A DNA stretch of 64,000 nucleotides from Asanoa iriomotensis. GTDB taxonomy: Bacteria; Actinomycetota; Actinomycetes; Mycobacteriales; Micromonosporaceae. The stretch lies in contig NZ_BONC01000016.1 in NCBI RefSeq assembly GCF_016862515.1, positions 62,001-126,000 on the forward strand. The letters are read 5' to 3'. This document shows, piece after piece, positions 37,691 through 46,479 of the stretch (within the stretch, counting starts at the first letter, position 1; the number at the start of each line of letters is the position of its first letter). The translations under genes and the position numbers were made by a program. The notes beneath the pieces were generated by a model, which had not been told where the DNA came from, ran no database searches, and saw nothing but the letters and a program-made list of their open reading frames with translations.

Positions 37691-38497
37691 TCAGTACGGC
37701 GGCTGGTTGCGGACGTCGGACAGCAGGACCGCGGTCCGGATTACGGCCATGGTCTCGACGACGAATGTCGTGAGTACTCGGGTCGACGCGGACGCGTACG
37801 CGGTAAACACGTCGCCGTTCTCGCTGGTTATTCGGCGTTCGTGCAGGCTCAGTGCCGCCCAGATGTCACCGTGGGAGGCGGCGCTGCATGCCCGCCAGAG
37901 TACTTCCGCGTGGTTGGCGTCGCCGGCGATGTGCTGCCCAGCGGCCCGGATGATCTGCTTGTTTCCGGCTGGCTTGATCGCCTCCGTCGGGGAGACGCCG
38001 GCTTGCCCCGCGATGTCCTTGATCCGCTGGAGCCGTTCGGCCTTCGGCTTCTTCGGTGGGAAGCCGCCAACTTCGCAAAGCTCGTCGGACATGATGACGT
38101 TGCCGGCCTGCAGGCGCAGCCGCCGCAGCACCCGCTCCGGGCGCTTGTCTGGAGCCAGCATCCACACCACCCGCGCCGCGTTCTCCATCGCCGCTCGCAG
38201 CAACGAGTAGTACGAATTCATCAGGAGCGTCACCTGGTGCGGGCTGCACTCGGTGCAACCCTCGATCGAACGAAGCAGGCAGTGCGCGTGATCGACCGCG
38301 ACGCCCAGGGATGCCGCGACCGAGTGTGAGACGTGGAAGGGCGCAGACCGGCGATCGTCGCCCGCCATAGGGCTGCCCGCCGACGCTGACAACGTGCCGT
38401 TCCCGATCCGGTCCACCCAGCCCGGTACGGGCGCAAGCTCTCGCATGAGCTGGTGAAGGTTCTGCTGTTCTTCGTCTTCTTCCACGCTGGCGGTCAC
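37691..38497 (-). CDS. Hypothetical helical protein, possibly HEPN/AbiV-like
   Basis: 268 aa, mostly helical. NSYYSLLRAAMENAARVVWM followed by LAPDKRPERVLRRLRL and later CSAASHGDIWAAL resemble the scaffold of HEPN-type or DUF5677-like proteins, but the RxxxxH RNase signature is not clear. Convergent with the tail-anchored gene 280 bp away. Defence role is a guess from context. Confidence 0.5.
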   Translation of the reverse strand: MTASVEEDEEQQNLHQLMRELAPVPGWVDRIGNGTLSASAGSPMAGDDRRSAPFHVSHSVAASLGVAVDHAHCLLRSIEGCTECSPHQVTLLMNSYYSLLRAAMENAARVVWMLAPDKRPERVLRRLRLQAGNVIMSDELCEVGGFPPKKPKAERLQRIKDIAGQAGVSPTEAIKPAGNKQIIRAAGQHIAGDANHAEVLWRACSAASHGDIWAALSLHERRITSENGDVFTAYASASTRVLTTFVVETMAVIRTAVLLSDVRNQPPY

Positions 38498-38921
38498 GGT
38501 GACTCACCGTACTGACAAGCCGCGTATCGCCAAACTCGTTTGTCCGCGGCCCGCGGGACAAGGACCCCGGGCGTGATCCGGCCCCCCGTGCGAGCTGGTG
38601 GCAGAGCTTGACCGGCACCTGCAGCACGCGGCGACTACGCCCTCAGCGACCTCGGCCGATCGTTGCTGCCGTCCATCATCGCGGTCGGCCGGCGGGCAGA
38701 GCCCACGAGCACGACGTCCGCAAGGCACGCGCCCGTGACGACGCCAAGGACAATACTGGTGATGCTGACACCGGGCATCTCGGCCAGATCCGTAAACGCA
38801 ATCATGCGTGGGCTATCCGCCTCAACCACCTTGGGTAACCACGAGTCGCGTGGTCGCCCGCGCCTGGAGCGTGCTGTGTTGACGAGAAGATCCAGCGGGG
38901 TGGCTCCCGGCCGGGCCGTGG
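38498..38921. other. Gap with an HxlR/MarR-like scrap
   Basis: No intact gene. At 38634-38660 the plus frame reads YALSDLGRSLLPSI, a phrase typical of HxlR or MarR winged-helix ends, without the rest of the domain. Confidence 0.35.
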
Positions 38922-39632
38922 TCAGTCGCCGCCGTTCGTCAGACGGAACGCGTCCCTGACCTTGTCGTTGCGAAGCGGCACGTACGCGCCCTCGACGAAC
39001 CGGCCGCCCTCGAAGATCTTCATGAGCGCGGCCGAGGTCTCGTCGCTGAGCAGCGAGGAGTTGGCCTCCAGCATCCGGTTGACGGTGTCCGTGAGGTCAG
39101 CGGCGGAGAGCTTCGCTAGTGCGGTTCGGAGTTCCCGGGGCGCCTCGGTGTCCTCGACGCGAGCGTGGGACAGCGCTCGGATCTGGTCCGCGATGAAAGC
39201 CGCGGCAATCATGATCATCGCGATGCGCCGTTTTACTTCCTCGCTGCTCACACCTGCCCGGAAGTCCTCTAGCGCCAGCTCCACCTGCTGCGGAAAGCCC
39301 GTCTCGACGTTGCTATCCAGGGCCGGCTGGTTATCGGCCTCGCCGCTCAGCTTCGACCTCAGGCCGTTGATCCAGCCCTTGATGTGGGGCGCGGCCTTGA
39401 CCGTGAGGACGGTGCCACCGACCGCGACCGCACCGGCCGCGAAGCCGATCACTAGGTGCTTGAGTTTGGCCTGCTTGAGCAGCTTCGCGATCTCCTCGTC
39501 GGCCGACAGCAGGTCGGCTCGTCCGAGGTTTCGGGCGGCGTCGAAGGTGTTCGTACTGAAGGCTCCGATGTTCCTGGCCGACGCCGCGAGGTCGTGGCCT
39601 GCATCGACGATGACCCGGTAGAAGTCAGGCAT
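38922..39632 (-). CDS. Hypothetical membrane-associated protein
   Basis: 236 aa from ATG 39632 (MPDFYRVIVDAGHDLAAS). One hydrophobic segment (LVIGFAAGAVAVGGTVLTV, about residues 60-79) followed by helical soluble part (RIAMIMIAAAFIADQIRAL). No recognised domain. Its start is 220 bp from R4. Confidence 0.55.
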   Translation of the reverse strand: MPDFYRVIVDAGHDLAASARNIGAFSTNTFDAARNLGRADLLSADEEIAKLLKQAKLKHLVIGFAAGAVAVGGTVLTVKAAPHIKGWINGLRSKLSGEADNQPALDSNVETGFPQQVELALEDFRAGVSSEEVKRRIAMIMIAAAFIADQIRALSHARVEDTEAPRELRTALAKLSAADLTDTVNRMLEANSSLLSDETSAALMKIFEGGRFVEGAYVPLRNDKVRDAFRLTNGGD

Positions 39633-39851
39633 ATCTCTTCACGCGCCGCACTGTACTGACTATTTGGCGCCCGGACCGACCGGGATGTCGCCTCGCGGCG
39701 TGATCCGGTGCATGCTCCGCCGCAACAGCCAGCAACCTCGAACGCAGCGCGGCATGCGTTGAATGAGGCGCCGCCGATCACGTTGTTGTCATCGCGGCCC
39801 AGTCTCTCCTGCCGCGTCGGCGACGACTCCCAGGGCCGTGGAGGCTGTCGT

Positions 39852-40039
39852 AGCGGTCAATCTCCCACGTACACGTCCGTGACCAGGGACAACCGCCCGG
39901 GCGGTGCGCAGTTGTGGGTTGTATCCCGCCATCGAGATAGACCTGCGCGTCCAACGTGTTTTCCCAGCTCAAAGCATGCGTCTTGATGCGCATAGGGGCG
40001 CGTTTCGGGCTGTCGAGGGTGGGGTTCGAACCTGCGCAC
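39852..40039 (+). repeat. Direct repeat R4, left part missing
   Basis: Starts at AGCGGTCAATCTCCCACG; the left GCGCAGGT arm found in other copies is absent. Core and right end (GGGGTTCGAACCTGCGCAC) are intact. The truncation point lies just before the core block. Confidence 0.9.
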
Positions 40040-40228
40040 TAAGACTCGACACCGAGATACACGTACGCCACCGAGGTTTGCGGTCCAGAGCAACTGGAAA
40101 GCGATGTGTTTCGGGGCCTGATCCGCGGCTTCGGTAGGCCGGAGACCTGTGCTCGATAAGCCATCGGACTCCTACGACCGTCAGGCGCGACTCTTGGGTT
40201 CTGGGTTACGGGTTCTCGAATCGGTGAT
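40040..40228 (+). repeat. Right flank of R4 shared with right flank of R7
   Basis: Diverged copy of 50514-50701: shared pieces include ACTCGACACC, GAGGTTT, CAGAGCA, CGCGGCTT and GGGTTCTCG. The similarity extends the repeat by about 190 bp in these two copies only. Confidence 0.7.
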
Positions 40229-40254
40229 CGCCGCCCTCGGCGCTGGGGCCTTCG

Positions 40255-41571
40255 TTAGCGCGGGGCCAGCATCAGCACGGCTCCGTTGTCCGACACGGCG
40301 GTGACCTCTTCGCTGACCTCACGCCGCGGGAGGTCGTTCTCGTACGCGCCCCGTTCGGCTACCCGGCCTTGCGCGTCGATCACTGCGGCGGGGTCTCGGC
40401 CGGTGAGCGCATCGTCGACCTCTGCTGCCAGACCGAACACAATTTCGAGATCACCGCCGGGCAACGTGATCAGGTTGCGCACGCCTACGACGTCCAGGCC
40501 CCCACGCGTCTGACGCCGGACCCGCTGAGGTCGAGCACGCACATCCCGTTCCAGGTTCGCCCGGAACACCGGAGGCGCCCATCTCCGAAAGGCGGAGTCG
40601 TTGCCGGCGAAGTCGGCCAGGCTCGCCCACGAAGCCTGTATGCCAACCGTCACCATTTCCTCCGCCGAAACGGGCACGTTCTCGTCGATGTCGACATGGA
40701 CGGCCCGCTCGAACGTGTCCGGCTCGATGTACACCTCCGCCACATCTTCGAACACCCGCGGCTGCTCCACCCAGTCCGCCACCGGCTCGACGTCCCGGCC
40801 GTGTGATCGAGGTGCCAGCTCCAGCGCCCGGCAACGTATGCGGTGGTCTGCGAGGACCGTACCGACAGCCAGCCCGGGAGGCTGTCCGTCTCCGACGGAC
40901 ACGCCCCGCAACTGCTCACACGCGGACGCCATCTGCTTGAGTCCGTTCGTCCAACTTTTCGTGCCCTTGCACTCGATCACCGCGTAGCGGTATCGGTCTT
41001 GACTGTCCGGGCTCTCCGCGATCAGGAGATAGTCGGGGCGACGTCCCGAACGCTGCACAACCGACGAGGCGACCGCGCCGGCCCTGACATAGCCGCTTGT
41101 CAGCGCGACGTCGATATCGATCACGGCGACCGACGTGGTTCTAGGCCAGCGGCTGGCCACCCACTGCTCAGCTCGGTACACGGCGAACCCGATACCAAGT
41201 TCCTCCGACGTGACCTTGCGCTGGTTCCCGACGATCCGCCGGCCGGCGGACGACAAGCACAGCCGCCCGTTCGAGTCGGCGTCGAAGAGACCCAGGTATC
41301 GCATGAGCGACCAATGCCGGTGCACTTCATAAAGGTCTGTCTGGTACTCCGGCTTGGTCGCCACCGCAAGCCGCAGTAGAACATCCACTGGCCGCACCGA
41401 ATCCTGACCGTCCAGCACAGGGACGCATCCAATACCGAGGTCGCGGTCGGCGAGAGCTTGTACCTGGGCGCAGAGCTGGGGATCGCTGACACCCTCGTAG
41501 GTCAACGGCTGGGAGACGACCTCGAGGGCTCGCTGCAGATCCACACGACAGATTCTGCCCGCCACCATCAC
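40255..41571 (-). CDS. PD-(D/E)XK nuclease-like protein
   Basis: 438 aa. Helical N-terminus (VSDPQLCAQVQALADRDLG, HWSLMRYLGLFDADSNGR) looks DNA- or protein-binding. Core RRPDYLLIAESPDSQDRYRY then AVIECKGTKSWTNGLKQM gives the D / E-x-K pair of the fold. C-terminal about 180 residues are unassigned. Same strand as and 350 bp downstream of the second DUF7662-like gene. Target and partner unknown. Confidence 0.6.
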   Translation of the reverse strand: MMVAGRICRVDLQRALEVVSQPLTYEGVSDPQLCAQVQALADRDLGIGCVPVLDGQDSVRPVDVLLRLAVATKPEYQTDLYEVHRHWSLMRYLGLFDADSNGRLCLSSAGRRIVGNQRKVTSEELGIGFAVYRAEQWVASRWPRTTSVAVIDIDVALTSGYVRAGAVASSVVQRSGRRPDYLLIAESPDSQDRYRYAVIECKGTKSWTNGLKQMASACEQLRGVSVGDGQPPGLAVGTVLADHRIRCRALELAPRSHGRDVEPVADWVEQPRVFEDVAEVYIEPDTFERAVHVDIDENVPVSAEEMVTVGIQASWASLADFAGNDSAFRRWAPPVFRANLERDVRARPQRVRRQTRGGLDVVGVRNLITLPGGDLEIVFGLAAEVDDALTGRDPAAVIDAQGRVAERGAYENDLPRREVSEEVTAVSDNGAVLMLAPR

Positions 41572-41917
41572 CTGCCGCTATCCATCCACCCTCGACGTGG
41601 GACTGCGGCCGCGACCATGTTCGGCGCTTCGAGGTTGGCGGGCGTGTTCGGTCGAAGCGAAAGGGTCTCCGCGGCGCCATCGTTCGGGCCAACGCCCCCG
41701 GCTCCGGTCGAAGCCCGGCCACGATCGTGTCGAGGTCGCGTACGCCCGCTCGGTGCAGCGGCCGCTTCTCGTTCGTGGTCCACGCACCGAGTGCGACGAG
41801 GACGGCGTGGCCGGGCTGCGTGGCGGCGGTGGCCAGACTAAAGGCGACCTCGGCTGCCAGGCCCTGCGGTGCCGCCGATGCTCCAGCTCGGTTAGGCGAG
41901 CAGGCCGCGTCGTTCAA
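41572..41917 (-). CDS. Doubtful ORF upstream of the nuclease-like gene
   Basis: An open frame from 41917 (MNDAACSPNRAGASAAPQ) has a partly protein-like start (LAAEVAFSLATAATQPGHAV) but then turns arginine-rich and overlaps the nuclease gene in another frame. It may be a gene remnant. Confidence 0.2.
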
Positions 41918-41928
41918 TGGTCACTCAC

Positions 41929-42192
41929 CTACTCCGTGTTGCGCACGAACGTCACACTGGAAAAGTTCCGATCCACACTGGACACAGCGTATCCGCCGGC
42001 CATCCAGCCCCGTCGGCTCTGGCTGTGGGTGCTGGCCGGATCGTCCTCGTTGGACCACCACCTGTCGTAGCGGTGGGCGCTGGGCGGCAGGCGACGCCCG
42101 AGAATGGTCTCGATCTGGCCGAAGTCGAGGGTGATCGTCGCGCCGCCGTGGCGCTGCAACCACTCCGCCAAGGGCTCATAAACACTCGCCAT
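41929..42192 (-). CDS. DUF7662-like small protein, second copy
   Basis: 87 aa from ATG 42192 (MASVYEPLAEWLQRHGG). Core LDFGQIETILGRRLPPSAHR, DRWWSNEDDPASTHSQSRRG and WMAGGYAV closely matches the protein at 25679-25942. The high similarity in different segments suggests duplication or repeated capture of the same small gene. It may be co-transcribed with the downstream nuclease-like gene. Confidence 0.65.
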   Translation of the reverse strand: MASVYEPLAEWLQRHGGATITLDFGQIETILGRRLPPSAHRYDRWWSNEDDPASTHSQSRRGWMAGGYAVSSVDRNFSSVTFVRNTE

Positions 42193-42593
42193 GCTTGTCA
42201 GCGTGCACTCGCGCCCGGCGGTGTACACAAGTGTTAATGGGCCGTGCGGCGACTGATTTTGACCGATCGTCCAGCTAGGGCATCGAAGCGCCGTGCACCG
42301 CTCCGACGCTCAGAGATCAAGCTCGGATGCTCCGCTCGGCTCCTCGCCCCGCGCGAATCGGCTGCTGCGGCAGCCCGTCGCCTCCGCCGCCCCGCATTGC
42401 CCACCTTGGTTGGTGTTGCGGCCTGGCGAGCCGGAGTAGGCCAGATTGCCCGCGCGCCGGCCGTTCTAGGCTTGTTGGCCGGACCGGGCGCGACGTCGGT
42501 AAAGACGACATCCCGCAGTCCGACCGGAGCGACAACGCCGCGTCACCGCGTATGCGGACACTGCCCCGCAGGAGGGCTCACCCAAGACTTGGG
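42193..42593. other. Gap before R5
   Basis: 400 bp. No gene recognised on either strand. Confidence 0.45.
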
Positions 42594-42851
42594 GCATGAT
42601 CCACAGCCACGCCGCCATGTGCGCAGGTCCCCGCGACAGCTGTCCACCCGGCGAACCCGTGCGGCGCGGTCAATCGCCGACGTAGACGTCCGTGACCAGG
42701 GACAACCGCCTAGACGGTGCGCAGTTGTCCCGTGTATCCCGCCGCCGAGATGGACCTGCCGCTCGATGATGTTTCCGCAGGTCAACGGTAGGCCTCAGTG
42801 CGTCTTGCGAGCGCGTTTCGAGGCTTCGAGGTGGGGCTCGAACCTGCGCAC
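42594..42851 (+). repeat. Direct repeat R5
   Basis: Full but diverged copy: CGTCCGTGACCAGGGACAAC kept, then GTTGTCCCGTGTATCCCGCC instead of GTTGTGGGCTGTATCCCGCC, and GACCTGCCGCTC. Ends GGGGCTCGAACCTGCGCAC. Confidence 0.9.
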
Positions 42852-43045
42852 GAGCGACTTGACCGCGGGTCGACAGTCGCGTCGTCGACCAGGTGGACCA
42901 CGCCGACACGCTGTCTTCGGGGGTCGAGCGTTGCCGCAACCACGGACGTGGTCAACGCGGACACTGCCGCGGGGGCTGGCGGAGTCAATGCCCCGGCAGC
43001 GGTCGAAGGCTCGTCGGCGGCGCAGCCGCCATACGCGATCGGTGT

Positions 43046-43741
43046 CTATTGCTCCTCGGCGCGAAGGAGCGCCACGCCGAGCGTCGAAAGGTCTGATGGA
43101 GCTACATTAACGAAGGAGATGGTCCAGTCCCCCTGTCGAGTCTTTCGTAGCGCGCACAATGAAAGGTGGCCGAGCGGAACAAATCCAAAAAATCCCGCTG
43201 GATAGCCGAGGCGCGCCCGCGCTACATTGATCAGGCTTGAAGTAATGAATGAGCGATGGCCGACCACCAGGGCTAGCTCAACGTCCAAACGCTTTAGCGC
43301 GACTAGCTTTTCCCGCACAACTCGTTCGTAAGGACGGGTGTTTCGTGCAATATCGCCGATCGCATAGCTATTAAAAACGCCGCCCCGATACAGGTTCCAC
43401 TGTTGGGCCATGAGTGGATCCTTAGCGACAAGCTCCGAATAGGAAACTCCGGCGGTCTCCGGATTCACAACGGACCTCAGTTGGCTATCGATTCTGTGCT
43501 CCGCTTGGAGGATAGACGACAGTACCTCACCAGAATGCATCGATCTTGGCGAGTCCGACGACAGGACGAGCAGCTCTTGAATCTGGAGCCGAGTCATGAA
43601 GTCACGCACATGTTCTGCGGCTGCCGCCGTTTCCGACCAACTTTGGTGAGTTAGCGCATCGCCCTCTTCGACGCCCGCGAAACGGTCCTCGATGTTCTTG
43701 CTCGACTCTGCGTGGCGCATCAAGAGTAACGTCTTCGCCAT
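43046..43741 (-). CDS. Histidine phosphatase family protein
   Basis: 231 aa. LLLMRHAESSKN at residues 5-16 is the phospho-accepting RH motif (RHAES), SSDSPRSMHSGE the second Arg block, and ALVVGHRSFIT the distal catalytic His. Family members remove phosphate from metabolites, nucleotides or proteins. Its ATG overlaps the TAA/stop of the upstream synthetase-like gene (TAATG), so it ends a tightly coupled operon. Codon use is AT-richer than the flanking DNA. Substrate unknown, perhaps the product of the upstream NUDIX or synthetase-like enzyme. Confidence 0.85.
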   Translation of the reverse strand: MAKTLLLMRHAESSKNIEDRFAGVEEGDALTHQSWSETAAAAEHVRDFMTRLQIQELLVLSSDSPRSMHSGEVLSSILQAEHRIDSQLRSVVNPETAGVSYSELVAKDPLMAQQWNLYRGGVFNSYAIGDIARNTRPYERVVREKLVALKRLDVELALVVGHRSFITSSLINVARARLGYPAGFFGFVPLGHLSLCALRKTRQGDWTISFVNVAPSDLSTLGVALLRAEEQ

Positions 43742-44676
43742 TACACACCGCAGCTTTCGAGGGTGTCCGCTATTCTTTGGCGTGCTCCACGTTCAAAATG
43801 TGCTAATAACTCATCTATCCGATGACCTCTGTAGCGATCAGAAAGCTCTGAAATCCGCTCTCGATACTTTCCCAGTCTATCCCTTGCTGCTCGTTGCAAA
43901 ATCTCGATTCGCGCGAACCCATCAGCACCTTGGAGCGCATTTGGCGGAGCTTCGAACAACCTCGCATACACCAGCTCAATTTCGGTTGGTCGCGAGTGCG
44001 CAAACGAAGTCGGCCCGGAAGCACTGCGTCCAACCATGCGTTTCACGAACCGGTCTATTTGGCTCGGCCCCGAGTTGACGCCGAGCGTATTGTTGTTTGA
44101 CTTTGCCATCCTACGGCCATCCCAGGAATTCAATCGACCGGGCGAGCGCGGAATGAGGCGCGGAGAGTTCGGGAAAGAGGTCCCGAAGTGGTGGTTGAGT
44201 TGGCTGGCGGCCCTTCTCGCCAAGCCTACTACGTTGACATTGTCATCGTTATACGACGCCCATTCCGCTCCCAGACCAATCAGATATGACGCTTGGTGTA
44301 CCGGGTACACAAAATCAGCGACAGTTCCTTCGAACGTGGACGCCTTCAAGAGGTCGCGTCTCGGATGCACCTCGCGCAAACGCCGAAATGAAAGCGATCG
44401 CTCTATGTAGTCGGTCAAAGTTGCGAGACTGGGTCGCAAACGGCTCTCACGGACCACGCTGACGTCGGTCGGAGAAACACCCAGAACGCAGAGAGCAATA
44501 TCTCGATAGCAATTGGCGTTAACGCGCTCACGATCGATGCAGTCGCTGATTACAAAACAGAAATTAAAAGGTTGGCCGATGAGCTCAAGGCCGTAGAACG
44601 TCCCATACAGGTGACCAAGGTGCAAGCCTCCCGGAGTTGCCCTGCACCCCCCCACAACTAGGCTTGTATCCGCCAT
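43741..44676 (-). CDS. Tryptophanyl-tRNA synthetase-like protein
   Basis: 311 aa from ATG 44676. Class I synthetase signatures: GGCRATPGGLHLGHLYG (HIGH region, HLGH) and RRMAKSNNNTLG (a KMSKS variant). TVADFVYPVHQASYLIGLGA matches the substrate-binding segment of TrpRS. At 311 aa it lacks some C-terminal anticodon-recognition length, so it may be a specialised aminoacyl-AMP or tRNA-dependent enzyme rather than the housekeeping copy. It lies in a four-gene operon with NUDIX and histidine phosphatase. Whether it charges tRNA cannot be told. Confidence 0.75.
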   Translation of the reverse strand: MADTSLVVGGCRATPGGLHLGHLYGTFYGLELIGQPFNFCFVISDCIDRERVNANCYRDIALCVLGVSPTDVSVVRESRLRPSLATLTDYIERSLSFRRLREVHPRRDLLKASTFEGTVADFVYPVHQASYLIGLGAEWASYNDDNVNVVGLARRAASQLNHHFGTSFPNSPRLIPRSPGRLNSWDGRRMAKSNNNTLGVNSGPSQIDRFVKRMVGRSASGPTSFAHSRPTEIELVYARLFEAPPNALQGADGFARIEILQRAARDRLGKYRERISELSDRYRGHRIDELLAHFERGARQRIADTLESCGV

Positions 44677-44716
44677 CTCCACCTCGACCAATCGCGACGT
44701 AGCCGATAGCTAGGCC

Positions 44717-45355
44717 CTAGATACTGAGGTACTTGTAGCCCTTGAGATGAAGATCGGCGATCGCGAAGATCTTTAGGTAGTAGCTGTCGACTCTCGGAAT
44801 CAGATCCTCGACGTGAACCTCGCGCTCAAAGTTGGCCGTTCCGCCACTGTCAGCCCGTATAGCTTGGCATGACACGCTGCCTTTCTCGCCGGAAAATAGC
44901 GCCAGGCCATCGGCGATGGAGATTCTGACGAGTCCACTTACTTCCTCTTCCGACAGCCTGTACTGGTCGATTGGCCGGTCATCACGAAGCAGATAGACGT
45001 GGGAAAATTCTCGATTTCGAACGCCGTTATTCTCATCCATGACGTCGTGCTTTATCCCGAGATATAGAAGCGACCCGCTTTCTACCGCGACGCCCAATTC
45101 CTCCTCAATCTCCCGCACCCCATCCTCCGGGGTCTCGCCGGCTTCCAAATGGCCAGCGGCTGTGATGTCAAGCATATTGGGGTAGTTCTTTTTGCTTGGG
45201 GAGCGAAGTTGCAGAACTACAAACCCCTCGGATTCGGCGGGCGCCCTTCCGACGATCCAGCAGTGAAACGTGTGATGCCACAACCCTTGCTTATGAGCCG
45301 CAACGCGCTCAAAAGTTCCAATCGGCTGGTGATTCCCGTCAAAGATGTCGATCAT
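44717..45355 (-). CDS. NUDIX hydrolase, isopentenyl-diphosphate-isomerase-like subfamily
   Basis: 212 aa from ATG 45355 (MIDIFDGNHQPIGTFERV); a TTG seven codons earlier is also possible. HKQGLWHHTFHCW and the NUDIX box GHLEAGETPEDGVREIEEEL (about residues 68-87) are intact, with metal-binding glutamates present. Such enzymes hydrolyse nucleoside diphosphate derivatives or act on isoprenoid diphosphates. It precedes the synthetase-like gene by 40 bp in the same transcript. Substrate unknown. Confidence 0.8.
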   Translation of the reverse strand: MIDIFDGNHQPIGTFERVAAHKQGLWHHTFHCWIVGRAPAESEGFVVLQLRSPSKKNYPNMLDITAAGHLEAGETPEDGVREIEEELGVAVESGSLLYLGIKHDVMDENNGVRNREFSHVYLLRDDRPIDQYRLSEEEVSGLVRISIADGLALFSGEKGSVSCQAIRADSGGTANFEREVHVEDLIPRVDSYYLKIFAIADLHLKGYKYLSI

Positions 45356-45429
45356 CTCTGCCACCCTGATCTCCAATCGCTCGTGCAGTGTGACGTTGTG
45401 GCCATCTTGCCTTACCGGAAGTCAACCGC

Positions 45430-46479
45430 CTACCGCAACTCTCGGGCGACTTCCCTCTGAAGCCGACGCAGTCGCGCATCGGCTTCCCGAAACTTTTCTT
45501 TTCTCGTGTCGTGAACTAAAAGGTCAACCTTGGTCTTGAGCGCTTTGACCTCTCGTTCGTGATCACTTAAGCCGTGGAAGACCGTCTCTGCGCATTCTGC
45601 GAGCCGGGATGCCTCGTTGAGCAAGGCGGACTGGGTCCCGGAGGGATCGACTTGGCCGGTCGGTCCGACGGATTTGTTGATGGCAGTGAGGATTATTTCG
45701 GCCTCGCTATGGTCGAGTTGAGCTAGATGCAAGTCCCTTTCAGCACCCGATAGGTTTGAGGCTGCTGCACGGGCCGTGCCGATGTCGGCACGTGCCGAAG
45801 GAAGGTCCTTATTGCGACTCTCGATGTTTGCAAGGTGTCTCAGGGCTTTCACCTTTGCACCTAGTGCTACGACGTCTCCAGGAGAACTGACCAACCGGTT
45901 CTCAATCATTCTCAATGCCTCACCGATGTTAGAAATGGCCGTGTCCGGATCACCGTGCTCAAAGAGCGACCAGCCTAGGTCATCAATGAGAATGTCGATC
46001 TGGGTGTCACGCTCCTGGAGTGCCGCCGCAGCGGCTAGCGCGATCTGGCCGAGCTCGGTTCGCTCAGTCGTCGCGCCCATAAGGTGCAGGAGACGACTAG
46101 ACCAGCTGCGGAGTTCAAGGATCGCTTGATCTTTCGGAGGTTCGCTCTCACTTAGCGAACGAGCGTAAGAAATTAGGCTTGCCGCGAAGACGGCAGCGGG
46201 GTGCTGTGCGCTCTTCTGTTGCACTAGCTGCAGCCGGCTCCGCGACAATAGGAAAAGCTCGAAACTTTGGAAGATGATCAACCCAACGAGGGAAAATGCG
46301 AACAGGCCGTTAATAGATTTCGAGAAAGTAGTGAGCTCGAAGCGATCGAGCATTTCTACAAGGCCCCACATTACGGCTTGGATGGCTCCCAACCGAACGA
46401 TCCTGGGGGCCCAACGATCTGTTTCCTGAAGAAATCCCGTCAATCGCTCCAGTTTTCGTGTGCGATTGCTTGGTGTCAT
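45430..46479 (-). CDS. Membrane protein with TPR-like helical repeats
   Basis: 349 aa from ATG 46479 (MTPSNRTRKLERLTGF). Two membrane helices near the start (VRLGAIQAVMWGLVEML and GLFAFSLVGLIIFQSFEL) anchor a long cytoplasmic helical domain with TPR-like turns (LGWSLFEHGDPDTAISNIGE, ALRHLANIESRNKDLPSA). It opens the operon that continues with NUDIX, synthetase-like and phosphatase genes, 74 bp before the NUDIX start. It could be the membrane sensor or scaffold of the set. Confidence 0.65.
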   Translation of the reverse strand: MTPSNRTRKLERLTGFLQETDRWAPRIVRLGAIQAVMWGLVEMLDRFELTTFSKSINGLFAFSLVGLIIFQSFELFLLSRSRLQLVQQKSAQHPAAVFAASLISYARSLSESEPPKDQAILELRSWSSRLLHLMGATTERTELGQIALAAAAALQERDTQIDILIDDLGWSLFEHGDPDTAISNIGEALRMIENRLVSSPGDVVALGAKVKALRHLANIESRNKDLPSARADIGTARAAASNLSGAERDLHLAQLDHSEAEIILTAINKSVGPTGQVDPSGTQSALLNEASRLAECAETVFHGLSDHEREVKALKTKVDLLVHDTRKEKFREADARLRRLQREVARELR

